This document shows positions 21,697 through 31,380 of a stretch of 64,000 nucleotides of DNA, piece by piece (the first letter of the stretch is position 1; every line of letters starts with the position of its first letter). The notes under the pieces are model-generated. The model saw only the letters and a program-made list of their open reading frames with translations. It ran no database searches and was not told where the DNA came from. Origin of the DNA: Pelobates cultripes (lineage: Eukaryota; Chordata; Amphibia; Anura; Pelobatidae); NCBI GenBank assembly GCA_933207985.1, contig OW240916.1:88541123-88605122 (forward strand), in the 5' to 3' direction. The translations under genes and the position numbers were made by a program.

Positions 21697-22758
21697 TTGC
21701 CAGGTGCGGAAGCAGGTGGTCCTTACTCGCAAATGTTGAGGGACCTCACAGACTGGTCCTGGGAAGACCCACAGATGGCAGGTGGAGATGGGACAGTGGT
21801 CTCTCTACTGGCCCTACAGGGATGCTGGGCGGTTGGCCCAGATCCCCAGCGGCAGTATGTATCACAGGGAGCTGAAGGTGCTGTCCTTCCTCCCCAGCAG
21901 CAGTATGTATCACAGGGAGCCGAAGGTGCCATCCTTCCTCCCCATCGGCAGCTTATTTTACAAAGGGTAGACCTTTTTCTCCCAGATGGGGCAGATGAGA
22001 CAGTCGGCCTCGCTTCCCAGCAGCAGGACAATATATTGAAAGGGGAGACAGTTGGTCCCCCTCTCCACCAGCAGAGAGAGTGTCAGGGAGAGCAGCCTGT
22101 TACCCCCTCTCCCCAGCGGCTGAAAGTGTGTAAGGGAGAGGAGCTTGTTATCCCCTCTCCCCAGCGGCAGTGTAGCCCACCAAGGGGAGACACTAAGCCC
22201 CCCACCAGGGCAGATGGGACCGTGGTCTCTGTGCCCAAACCACAGGGGGTAGGGACGGTCGGTCCTGTCCCCCAGCAGCAGGGCTGTATATCCAAAGGGG
22301 AGACAGCCTGTCTTCCCCTGCAGCAGCAACACCAGGTCCAGCGGGAGGAGCCTACTAACCCTTCTCCTCAGCTGGGCCCCAACCAGGCTACTCCCGTGGT
22401 AGCACTGCCACCAGGGCAGAGTACCGCTGGTCTCTGCCCACTCAGCAACCCACCGATACGGAAGACTAGTACCCCCCAGAGCCGAGATGGAGCCCCTGGA
22501 CATGGACAAGCTACCCACTACCCCAGGTGCAATAACCAATTCTTGTGGGTGGGCCACTCTGTTGATTATGTTTTATGGGTGGGTTGCTGGACTAACCAAG
22601 GCACTGACCGACAAGAGGTTAGTCTTTTTGGGAAAGGGGAGAAATGTGGCGAAACCGACCTCGCCACTGGGCATTGGAGAAGACTGATTGCCAGCCTCCT
22701 GCCATGTGACTATGGCCCCTGGGATGTATTTCCCTTTAAAGACATGATTTGGGCATAA
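21697..22758 (+). CDS. Long Gln/Pro-rich repetitive frame of the LTR element
   Basis: An open frame of at least 353 codons, open upstream of 21697 to about 21600 with no clear ATG. It is built from degenerate units of the type 'QQQYVSQGAEGAVLPP', repeated near residues 52-85, followed by 'KGETVGPP', 'GEQPVTPSPQR', 'GEELVIPSPQR' and 'REEPTNPSPQ' blocks. No retroviral zinc knuckle, protease or RT motif is present. The frame crosses the polypurine tract and runs into the 3' LTR, so its last 38 codons are LTR sequence. It may be a low-complexity gag relic, or an open frame kept only by its repeat structure. Function unknown. Confidence 0.45.
   Translation: MPGAEAGGPYSQMLRDLTDWSWEDPQMAGGDGTVVSLLALQGCWAVGPDPQRQYVSQGAEGAVLPPQQQYVSQGAEGAILPPHRQLILQRVDLFLPDGADETVGLASQQQDNILKGETVGPPLHQQRECQGEQPVTPSPQRLKVCKGEELVIPSPQRQCSPPRGDTKPPTRADGTVVSVPKPQGVGTVGPVPQQQGCISKGETACLPLQQQHQVQREEPTNPSPQLGPNQATPVVALPPGQSTAGLCPLSNPPIRKTSTPQSRDGAPGHGQATHYPRCNNQFLWVGHSVDYVLWVGCWTNQGTDRQEVSLFGKGEKCGETDLATGHWRRLIASLLPCDYGPWDVFPFKDMIWA
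22630..22644 (+). promoter_or_regulatory. Polypurine tract
   Basis: 'gggaaaggggagaaa' ends directly before the 3' LTR start TGTGGCG, the expected site for plus-strand priming. Confidence 0.8.
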
Positions 22759-23619
22759 TGGATTTGTGTTGTGCTGCTGCTGGCCCTTTAAGAACCATAT
22801 GGGGACATACTGTGGAGTTACTGGGTGGCCACCATTTCCTGTATCAGAGGCACATGGTGAGAATAATGGATGAAGCACATGGTGAGAACAATGGATGGCG
22901 GCCATTTTAACTCACAGACACTGTGTGGACTTTTCTACACGGTGCCATCTCGCCGGTATTTGGTACACAGAGACATCGTGCAGTGGTTTTGGACTATACA
23001 ACAGGGGACACATTATACAGTAACTGTTTTTCATATAGCCTGTATATGTTCTGTGGAATCTTCATTAAACTGTATCTTCCAAACTACTGAACGGATCTGG
23101 GTGAATTTTGGATATGTGGTATACTTTTATGGGGTTATTGCATGTTTTGGGGTCCCTGTGATGTGTTTTATGATACTGTATTTCTCTGCCTGTGATAATT
23201 ATATTAACCATTGTGTTCAGTAATCATATCACAGGCAGAGGGGGGGATTTTGTGTGGGAGTGTCTGTGTGTATTGTACGGATTGATTGGTTGTATTTCAA
23301 AACCCTGTGGGCAGTACTATGTTTGTGGATTGTGAATAAAAGAGGCTGTATGTGCCAGTACAGTCAGTTCTGCTTGACCTCAAAACGAAGTGTCGTCTCG
23401 TTATTGGGGGAATTGGATTGTATGCTGATTGCCAGGAGTGTAAGCTGATTGTATGCTTTTCCTGTTCAGCTGCTTACAGCATTCAAATGCTTGAGAGCAT
23501 TCGTATGCTTCTCCGGTTCGGTGGTTGTCGTGTCTGCTGCAGTGCTTGGAGTCCTCAGGAAGCACTAGGAGCATCCTTCAACAGAGCTACCCAGTCAGGG
23601 TGGCAGGTGATCCGTTACA
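22645..23619 (+). repeat. 3' LTR
   Basis: Starts TGTGGCGAAACC, ends GATCCGTTACA, with AATAAA at 23335-23340. It is 975 bp and slightly longer than the 5' LTR because of small insertions. Confidence 0.9.
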
Positions 23620-23624
23620 CTGCC

Positions 23625-24069
23625 CTTACGTGGTATATATCTGGGACTCTTAATCCACCTCTAACTTGGGGTCTTACTAGGTAAGTATAGGAAAGACTTG
23701 TGAGTACTTTCCCCAGATATACCCAACAGAAAGGCTTTGTGATTGAAAGCAGGATAGCCTGGAAAAAGAAAACGTATACTTGGAAGAATATTCATTGTTA
23801 TCACTTACATTGTTCCCATCCATGACTTCCAATTTTTTAAATCTATGTCTATTTTTTCAAGTAGTAGGGTAAAGTGACAACTATATAACTTATTATCCCT
23901 GGGAGGGATCATGATACCATGCTATTTTAGTGCATAACATACCTCTTTCAATTAGTATGTTTTTTAACATATTTAGATGTGTTTACTTTAAAATATGAAA
24001 GGTAACTAAATAATTTCAACTCACTAAATATAGCACATAATAATTTTAAGAGATTTGCAATAGTCGACA
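23625..24069. other. No gene seen
   Basis: AT-rich flank after the LTR element; nothing recognised. Confidence 0.3.
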
Positions 24070-24640
24070 ATATTTCATCAGCATATGCCACTAACTTCCA
24101 ATATTCTTGTTGGACCCTTATGCCTTGTATGTTTTTTATTCTTTCTTATTGCTTTTAAAAACGGTTTTAGAGTCAGAGTAAATAGCAGTGGGGACAATGG
24201 CTCATTGCCCATAGATATCAGTTCAGAAGTAGTTCCATTTACTCTGACTCTAGCCGCTGGCAAATCAAGTTTTTACCTATCCCAAGCTCTTTTAAGACCT
24301 CGTACATAAATGGCCAGCTAACTCAAATCAAATCAACCCCTAATAGTATCATCGGGATATTTTTTTTTGCACATAAGTTATCATATTTATAATTTTAGTA
24401 GTGTTGTTCCTTATTTCCCTGCCTGGGATAAAACTGTATTGATCAGGATGAATATTAGTTGAAAGAATTCCCCCCAATCTTTCTGCAAGGATCCTGGTAA
24501 AGAGTTTTAGGTCTATATTTAATATAACGATATTGGTCAATAATTCTCACATAATTCCAGATTACGGCTTCTAGCATCCTTTGATCTAGATCGTTCCCTA
24601 CCAAAATATCATTTACTAACTCAACTAAAAAAGGCGATGT
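24070..24640 (-). pseudogene. L1/Tx1-type LINE reverse transcriptase fragment
   Basis: On the minus strand 'NLELCENY' and 'PISL' (about 24525-24570) lead into 'NIDLKLFTRILAERLGGIL' and 'IHPDQYSFIPGREIRNNTTK'. After a break comes 'RVRVNGTTSELIS' with 'PLSPLLFTLTLKPFLKAIR'. These are RT blocks of the L1/Tx1 group. The usual G-T-R-Q-G-C motif is replaced by 'MGNEP', and several stops are present. A linker piece of the same class at 27320-27480, also on the minus strand, may belong to the same copy, now split by later insertions. Confidence 0.7.
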
Positions 24641-24901
24641 GGCGGACCGCCTGGCACTCCGATGGGGTGCCTCTGCCAAACACTGCTTCCTAGTACCTCC
24701 AAGTATTTCCAAGCACTCCACCAGACATTATCAGAACCGTAGTCTCCTCTTCCAGAGTTACAGCTTGGCTTGGGTCTCGCCGTCCTCCATCCACCCTGGA
24801 CCCAAGACCAGGATCCAACTTCCAGTGGGCAGACCTCTCCTACTCCAGAGAATGTAGCAGGCTGCTCTTACAAGAACAAGGGATTATAACCCAGATAAGT
24901 A
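24641..24901 (-). mobile_element. LTR 3' portion, interrupted by the Tc1 element
   Basis: On the minus strand the sequence ends 'ctaggaagcagtg', 'gagtgccaggcggtccgccaca', close to the end of the solo LTR at 32986-33793 ('ctaggaagcagcg', 'gtgcctggtggtccgttaca'). It also shares 'cttgtaagagcagcc'. The continuation 'ctagggattgctatagcac' is found at 26468-26490, beyond the Tc1 transposon, so the transposon sits inside this LTR. Confidence 0.65.
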
Positions 24902-25082
24902 CACAGGGAGTGCAGAATTATTAGGCAAATTAGTATTTTGACCACATCATCCTCTTTATGCATGTTGTCTTACTCCAAGCTGTATAGGCTCGAAAGCCTA
25001 CTACCAATTAAGCATATTAGGTGATGTGCATCTCTGTAATGAGAAGGGGTGTGGTCTAATGACATCAACACCCTATATCAGG

Positions 25083-25103
25083 TGTGCATAATTATTAGGC
25101 AAC
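25083..25103 (+). repeat. Inner left transposase-site copy
   Basis: Repeats the 'attattaggcaa' core of the outer end (24917-24928) in the same orientation, just ahead of the transposase start. Confidence 0.8.
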
Positions 25104-25121
25104 TTCCTTTCCTTTGGCAAA

Positions 25122-26137
25122 ATGGGTCAAAAGAAGGACTTGACAGGCTCAGAAAAGTCAAAAATAGTGAGATATCTTGCAGAGGGATGCAGCACTCTTA
25201 AAATTGCAAAGCTTCTGAAGCGTGATCATCGAACAATCAAGCGTTTCATTCAAAATAGTCAACAGGGTCGCAAGAAGCGTGTGGAAAAACCAAGGCGCAA
25301 AATAACTGCCCATGAACTGAGAAAAGTCAAGCGTGCAGCTGCCACGATGCCACTTGCCACCAGTTTGGCCATATTTCAGAGCTGCAACATCACTGGAGTG
25401 CCCAAAAGCACAAGGTGTGCAATACTCAGAGACATGGCCAAGGTAAGAAAGGCTGAAAGACGACCACCACTGAACAAGACACACAAGCTGAAACGTCAAG
25501 ACTGGGCCAAGAAATATCTCAAGACTGATTTTTCTAAGGTTTTATGGACTGATGAAATGAGAGTGAGTCTTGATGGGCCAGATGGATGGGCCCGTGGCTG
25601 GATTGGTAAAGGGCAGAGAGCTCCAGTCCGACTCAGACGCCAGCAAGGTGGAGGTGAAGTACTGGTTTGGGCTGGTATCATCAAAGATGAGCTTGTGGGG
25701 CCTTTTCGGGTTGAGGATGGAGTCAAGCTCAACTCCCAGTCCTACTGCCAGTTCCTGGAAGACACCTTCTTCAAGCAGTGGTACAGGAAGAAGTCTGCAT
25801 CCTTCAAGAAAAACATGATTTTCATGCAGGACAATGCTCCATCACACGCGTCCAAGTACTCCACAGCGTGGCTGGCAAGAAAGGGTATAAAGAAGAAAAT
25901 CTAATGACATGGCCTCCTTGTTCACCTGATCTGAACCCCATTGAGAACCTGTGGTCCATCATCAAATGTGAGATTTACAAGGAGGGAAAACAGTACACCT
26001 CTCTGAACAGTGTCTGGGAGGCTGTGGTTGCTGCTGCACGCAATGTTGATGGTGAACAGATCAAAACACTGACAGAATCCATGGATGGCAGGCTTTTGAG
26101 TGTCCTTGCAAAGAAAGGTGGCTATATTGGTCACTGA
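25122..26137 (+). pseudogene. Tc1 transposase with a single 1-base frameshift
   Basis: ATG at 25122 opens 260 codons that stop at 25902. The remaining about 80 codons continue in the next frame to the stop at 26137. One lost base near 25893-25900 ('aagaagaaaatc') explains the shift; total length would be about 338 residues, normal for the family. Residues 1-110 hold the two helix-turn-helix DNA-binding modules with a basic linker ('KKRVEKPRRK'). The catalytic triad is D144 ('WTDEM'), D237 ('MQDNAPSH') and, in the second frame, E at 25943-25945 ('PDLNPIENLW'). The second D and the E are separated by 37 residues, so DD37E, the group called TRT in vertebrates. No other stop codons were noticed. 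Confidence 0.9.
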
Positions 26138-26255
26138 TTTGTTTTTGTTTTGTTTTTGAATGTCAGAAATGTATATTTGTGAATGTTGAGATGTTATATT
26201 GGTTTCACTGGTAATAATAAATAATTGAAATGGGTATATATTTGTTTTTTGTTAA

Positions 26256-26276
26256 GTTGCCTAATAATTATGCACA
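26256..26276 (-). repeat. Inner right transposase-site copy
   Basis: Inverted complement of the inner left site at 25083-25103. Confidence 0.8.
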
Positions 26277-26505
26277 GTAATAGTCACCTGCACACACAGA
26301 TATCCCCCTAACATAGCTAAAACTAAAAACAAACTAAAAACTACTTCCAAAAATATTCAGCTTTGATATTAATGAGTTTTTTGGGTTCATTGAGAACATG
26401 GTTGTTGTTCAATAATAAAATTAATCCTCAAAAATACAACTTGCCTAATAATTCTGCACTCCCTGTAGTGCTATAGCAATCCCTAGAGCAGATACAGCTG
26501 TTCCC

Positions 26506-26789
26506 CCCCCCCACACATGAGATGAGAACTCTGTCCGGATGCCAACGCTTCTGCTGGGGGGCCCTGGGGACAGTCCGGCGCTGTGACAATGGGACTGGGA
26601 GAACAGAGGCCAGCTGCGCTCTGTTCTGATGCCAGCTCTTCCACTGGAAGGAAGTTAATGGAGACCCCCTCCACACAAACACTTTCATCTCTGCCTACAT
26701 TCGTTTCTATACATCTGAGAAGAACACTGTTCGGTGGAATAATTCCCACGAATGAGGGGCACACGATTCGGGTGAAAGCATCCATTCGG
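26506..26789. other. No gene seen
   Basis: GC-richer sequence following a C tract. It contains a direct echo 'gctctgttctgatgccagctctt' / 'actctgtccggatgccaacgctt' about 90 bases apart. Unassigned, possibly LTR-internal. Confidence 0.3.
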
Positions 26790-27319
26790 TATTTTGTGCA
26801 TTTTCATGCTCCCGAGGAAGACTGACCGTTACCCCAGATTCTTTGGAACTATTTTGGGCAGGAGCCTCGTGTGTGGTCGGTCAAATCTTTACACGGGTGG
26901 CGTTTTGGCTGTGTTCGTGGCATCTGAGTGCTTTTTGGTTTTGTTGTGTGCTCAGATGCAGGCTATCCAGGGATATAAGACTTGAGGGGGTACATGGTTG
27001 TTTTATGTGTGTTTTGTGTGGGTGTCATAACATTTTTAGATTTTTCTGTACCTGAAAGATAATTCAATTATGTTTTTTCCCCAGGTAATTATCTCTCAGG
27101 ATCATGGGAAGGATTACCCTGTAACATTGTATGGGAAACCCCATGTAGGGGCTTTTGCATAAAAGGCCATGTGTGGCCCTGAATAAACCAGTTGACTCCC
27201 AGAACTGTGTGTTGTCCGGTTCCTGGGGGATTAGGCTATATCTGCTAAACAGTGCTTCCTTTCCAGCTCCTGAGAACCCCAGCGGAGATTTTGGACTTTA
27301 TTATTGCAGCTCCGCTACA
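26790..27319 (+). mobile_element. LTR fragment (3' portion)
   Basis: Resembles the solo LTR at 32986: 'gaccgttaccccagattctttgg' versus 'gaccgttagccctgatacc', a 'cggtcggtcaaat'-type phrase, the 'gataattcaattat' to 'aattatctctcagg' fold, 'gcataaaagg', a 'gaataaacc' polyadenylation signal at about 27180, and an end at 'ctccgctaca'. The start and a target duplication were not established. Confidence 0.6.
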
Positions 27320-27480
27320 ATTTGCCTGCAAATATCTTATCTTATTAACTAACAAATATTCTTTGGTTATTTCCTTTAGCTCTTCCAGATCGCCTCTTAA
27401 TTTTTCCAGCTCTATTAAAAATTCTTGTTTCACTGAGGATTTGTGTTCCTGTTCTAGCCTGTCATAAATTTAGACCGTCA
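27320..27480 (-). pseudogene. L1-type LINE linker fragment
   Basis: The minus strand reads 'EFLIELEKLRGDLEELKE' and 'ITKEYLLVNKIRYLQAN', a coiled segment of the kind between endonuclease and RT in L1/Tx1 ORF2. It borders the LTR at 27319 exactly. Confidence 0.45.
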
Positions 27481-29084
27481 GTCAACGCCTAGCCATATTG
27501 TTACTAAACAATGTAGGCCCGATGAGTGCCTGAATACCCCAAAGGCAGACATATAGAATACATATAGGTACTGAGGCTGGAAGAGGCCCGTTAAACATAA
27601 GTAACAAATGCTGATCTGCTCAAAGCTGATAAGTATAACCAAGGCCGTGTGGGCCAACAATAATAAGCTGCAAATATAAAAAACTGAATATGGCACTGCA
27701 TTTATTATAAATTAAAATGTAGGGGACTAACTGAATTGCATATGATAAAATAGATATTGCCAAATGAGGGCTGATTACAGTAAACAGAATGCATGAACCT
27801 GAGGTGAGGTGTCATTGTGATGCTGTGTATGATTGAAATAGGCTGAATTTGCTTTAGTAGTGAGCTTCGAGGGAGGCGACTGTATTTTATAGTGTGAGGA
27901 AAAGTGAATACTTGCGTAGGCTGCATGAGGTCAAACCAGCTTGGTCGGAGTTTAGATATTTTGTGTTGATGACCTTTGAACCAGAAGTAGAAAGTTCTGT
28001 ACTGAACCAATCAGTATCGGCCCAGAGGAAGGGGCAGCCTGTGTGTTTATAGGCCGGGCAACTCTTCCCACAACTAAAAGGTTCACCTGCAGGCTCCGCC
28101 TTATTCTATATAAATACATATATATCTATTACATATAACAGTTTGTTAATAAGTGACTGAAAAACATTCTAAATATAGACACAAAGCACCAAGCAGAGAG
28201 ACTGTAATTGGCCGCAGTGTTTTTCAGATAGTCTTTATAATATTTTTGAAGGCAACAGACCATGGAGAAATGGATATTGTATATTAGGATTATTTTATTT
28301 CCAGTTTCCATTGCTCTAGGTCTATTATTGGTAACTGATGATTTATTTATTTATTTATTTTTATTCTTTATTTTTGTGTGCACATGTTTAACGGACAATC
28401 TTTCAATGCCCCAACAGCACGGGCAAGACAGTTAATTGGGCAACGCATATTAGTTACAAGGCATTTGAGTATACTGCACATTTTTTTTTTATAAGCAGTG
28501 TAAATTACAGGCTAAGCAAACTAGGCTATACAAAATCCTAGGCATGTTGATAAAAGTATAAAAATAAGAAAATAAATTTAGTAAGACAGGCTAGCCAAGT
28601 ATGTCTGATGTGCTGGGTTGCGTGAGTCAGTTGAGCTTGAGACATTAGACAAGTGATGAGTCTTAAGTGTGTAGGTGCTAGTGATGTTAATTTACAGGTT
28701 TGTATACTGGGTACTTGTTGCTGAGTAGATTAAGCATATTGTGTAAGCATATTGTGCTAATTTAAGCAGGCTAAGGCGATGAGATGAAAGATAGTGTAAC
28801 ATGCTAAACAATAATTAACGGTAAACAATAATTAATGGTTACTCTGCTTTATAGCCACTGGATACTAAAACGCACTGATATAAGAAAATGACCCCACAGT
28901 AGGATGTTTCAAGATAGGCTTTCATCTGATGCCATAGGTAGCCCAGCGAGGACCGGCAGACTTCTTGCCTGGCAGGCTTGCACCACTCAAATGCAGGAGA
29001 AGCTGTTTGCTGAGCCAGCCTCTCTGCTTGCAGACAGCAATAGGTGTGCTACGCCAGGACTTCCCACCTTCCTGAGCCCAGGCC
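27481..29084. other. No gene; dispersed repeat at 28030-28105
   Basis: AT-rich. Holds the 'gtttataggccgggcaactcttcccacaacta' repeat shared with 14490-14525, and a TTTA microsatellite at about 28342-28362. Confidence 0.4.
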
Positions 29085-29745
29085 TTAAGGGGGACCCTTG
29101 CCGCATGTCCAGGGACCCTCCGTTTCCTTTTGGCAGGGTCGCGGGCCCGTGTGTGCCCCGAGTGCCAGGGAACCCTCCAGGTATCTTGGTGGCTGTGCCA
29201 CCGGGTGGATCCCCAGCCCAGTGCAGGATCTGTGGTACGACGTGCCTTCTCGATGGGTCAGCAATGAGTTTCGGCTCTTAAGGCGTTGCCAGAACGCCTG
29301 GCACAGTTGAGCGAACCGGGGTTCGAAGTTTTCCTGCCAGGTCTGGATGACTGATCCCTCCTTGGCTTGTGGAGGCTGTGGTAGTTGCAGGGAGCTGTTT
29401 TCCCCCAGTGGCGACCGGGATGTCCACCTCCGGTCCAGAGTGGGGGGGTGGCGGGCCATCTGGATTGTTGCTTGTCAGTTAGCGTCCCGGGTCGGGAGAT
29501 TGGCCGCCTCCCCCGGTTCCCAGGCCGTCAGTCTTGCTAGGCCTTGCAGCCAGACAGTGTGAATTCTTGCTGTAACAGCATGAGACAAACATATTTATTC
29601 CCCCGCTTCGTTCAGTGTTAGGATGCTGCTTGATCAAGGCTGTTTAGTGAGCATTATTAGGCAAAAAAATCCTAATTTCAGCCCTGTGTTGCAGGAGCCG
29701 AGGTGTAACACGTCTGGCCATCTTGGCTGTCAGGTCCCGCCGCCG
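29085..29745 (-). pseudogene. Repeat-derived ORF with 5'-UTR-like GC-rich sequence, family uncertain
   Basis: The minus strand contains a 124-codon frame (29459-29085) with 'QTWQENFEPRFAQLCQAF' and 'WQRLKSRNS', a pattern seen in ORF1/gag-like proteins of frog retroelements. Upstream on that strand is 'ctgacagccaagatggcc' (about 29716-29733), which looks like a retroelement leader. I cannot decide between a LINE ORF1 and an LTR gag. GC content is well above the surroundings. Confidence 0.35.
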
Positions 29746-29857
29746 GTAACTGATGTTTTAGATGCATGATTGGATCCCTTTATATAAATAGACTTAACTG
29801 CTGTCATTCACCTTTAATGTTTCATGTTGTCATTTATAGACATAAGTATGTCCCTGT

Positions 29858-30802
29858 CAGGGGTGGATCCAGAATCTAATCTTGGGAGGGGAACTGCAAG
29901 ATTATTTAAAGAAATAATCCAGGCACAATAACTACTACAGCTCTCTGTAGTAATTATGGTGCCAGGAGTGCTGTGGTGTCGTCCCAGAGTAAGTAGTCAA
30001 ACGTTTAAGAACAGTTTGACAACTTACCTGGGTCTGCTGGGATAGGGGCTGTAGTAGGGGATAAGGGCAGTAGTGTGAGTGTGTGTGTGTGTATGAGGAG
30101 TGCAGTGTGTATGCATGCGGAGGCAGTCTGTGTGTGTTTGTGTGTGTGTTTTGGGGCAGTGCATGTGAGGGGTGCCGTGGCATGTGTGTGTCTGTGATGA
30201 ATGCAGTGTGTGTGTATGGGGGAATAGTGTGTGTGTGTGAGGGGTAAGTGTGTTTGTGAGTGGGCAGTGAGTGCGTGAGTGGGACAGGGTGTGTGTGAGG
30301 GGGACAGGGTGTGCATGGGGGGAAAGTGGTGTGTGTGGTGCGGCAGGGGGGCATATTAATAAATATATATACTTTTTTTAAGTAAAATAAATCATTTTAT
30401 ATCCGGCCTCCCTTCTTACCTTTGCCTGGGAGGGGGGATTGTACAAGGCAAGCCCTGGTGGTCGTAGTGGTGAAACCCTGGTGGTCTTACTGAGGAGGGA
30501 ACTCTAACCTGCAGCTCCTGAGGCTAGAGTTCACTCTCGTGAGATCTGGAGCGTTGCCATCGTAACAACAGCAACTATCCAAGCTCGCATGAGGAGAACC
30601 TGGCGGAGCTGCAGGTAAGACCTCCCCCAGGTCCTCTCTCCCACCTCTGTCGCATTTCAGTGCCAGCGGACCGGTGAGGCAAATCTCTCAGTCCGTGAAG
30701 GCTGACTGTAAGGCTGTGGAGAGCCTCTGCACTTTTATTTTCTCAGTGTTGCCAATTGCTTCGTTGCCCCCCCTTTGCCCCCTCCCCTCGGATTCGCCAC
30801 TG
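29858..30802. mobile_element. Non-autonomous hAT element with 8-bp target duplication
   Basis: 'gtccctgt' is duplicated at 29850-29857 and 30803-30810. The ends are 'caggggtggatcc' and the complement of 'cagtggcgaatcc'. The interior holds a TG-rich minisatellite (about 30075-30340) and a GC-rich patch with 'gagcgttgccatcgtaac' near 30550, a phrase also found at 44400. No transposase. Confidence 0.88.
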
Positions 30803-30810
30803 GTCCCTGT

Positions 30811-31380
30811 TTGTTTTAGTGAATTTTATTGTAATATATTGTTGAATCGAGATGTTGTTGAGATGCTGAGTAACTAAACGTATAAAGCTTTTGGGGTATT
30901 TTTTTAAAACACCAAACAGAATTTCTGGGGTTATGCATTGGCTTTGCATTGGGATGTAAGATTCTGAATACCCTAAAAGCATATTTGTCCAGTCTTCCAT
31001 TATTACATAGTTGTCTAAGTTGTAACTGCTACAAGGGGGTGAATTTGGAGTACTTTAAATATCTTTAATTGGTTCAGTGAAGGAATATATTGAGTTTAAA
31101 GAAAGGAAACCCCTGGCGGACAAGAAGAGTAAAGGGCAAACTGCATTCCTCTAATGTTCCACCCAGGGAATACCCACAGCAGTAAGGGCGACTCAGGGGA
31201 CACACTATAAGATCAAAAAAAATATAATAATAATAATAATAATACAAAATTGGTCAAAAAATCTTTATTAGATAAATAAATAGTGGTGCAACACACAAAC
31301 GTGCTAGTGAAATTAAAAAGGAAAAGCTTGATGCAGCCTCAATTCACCCTCGCTATTATAGACATAAATGTCTATTTTTT
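30811..31380. other. No gene; (ATA)n at about 31222-31243
   Basis: AT-rich flank with a short ATA microsatellite. Nothing coding supported. Confidence 0.35.

Larger units (their letters stand above)
20216..23619 (+). mobile_element. Complete non-autonomous LTR retrotransposon
   Basis: Two LTRs (20216-21172 and 22645-23619) flank a 1472-bp interior. The 5-bp sequence 'ctgcc' is duplicated outside (20211-20215, 23620-23624). The primer-binding site and polypurine tract are in the right places. The interior has no protease, reverse transcriptase, RNase H or integrase, so movement would depend on proteins supplied by a related element. The LTRs differ by scattered substitutions and a few indels, including a short duplication near 22855-22885 found only in the 3' copy, so the insertion is not very recent. 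Confidence 0.9.
24904..26465 (+). mobile_element. Tc1/mariner transposon of the DD37E group
   Basis: The ends are 'cagggagtgcagaattatta' on the left and its inverted complement on the right. TA follows on the right (26466-26467); the left flank has CA instead (24902-24903). Inner copies of the terminal motif, 'tgtgcataattattaggcaa' at 25083 and its complement at 26256-26276, give two sites per end (an IR/DR layout, as in Sleeping Beauty). The 1562-bp element holds one transposase gene, nearly intact. Confidence 0.93.

Noticed and set aside
21723..22557. Long minus-strand frames opposite the LTR element's repetitive frame
   Set aside because: They are mirror effects of the repeated composition; no start context or known motif.
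29935..30354. His/Thr/Pro-rich frame on the minus strand
   Set aside because: It is the translation of a TG-rich minisatellite within a hAT element.
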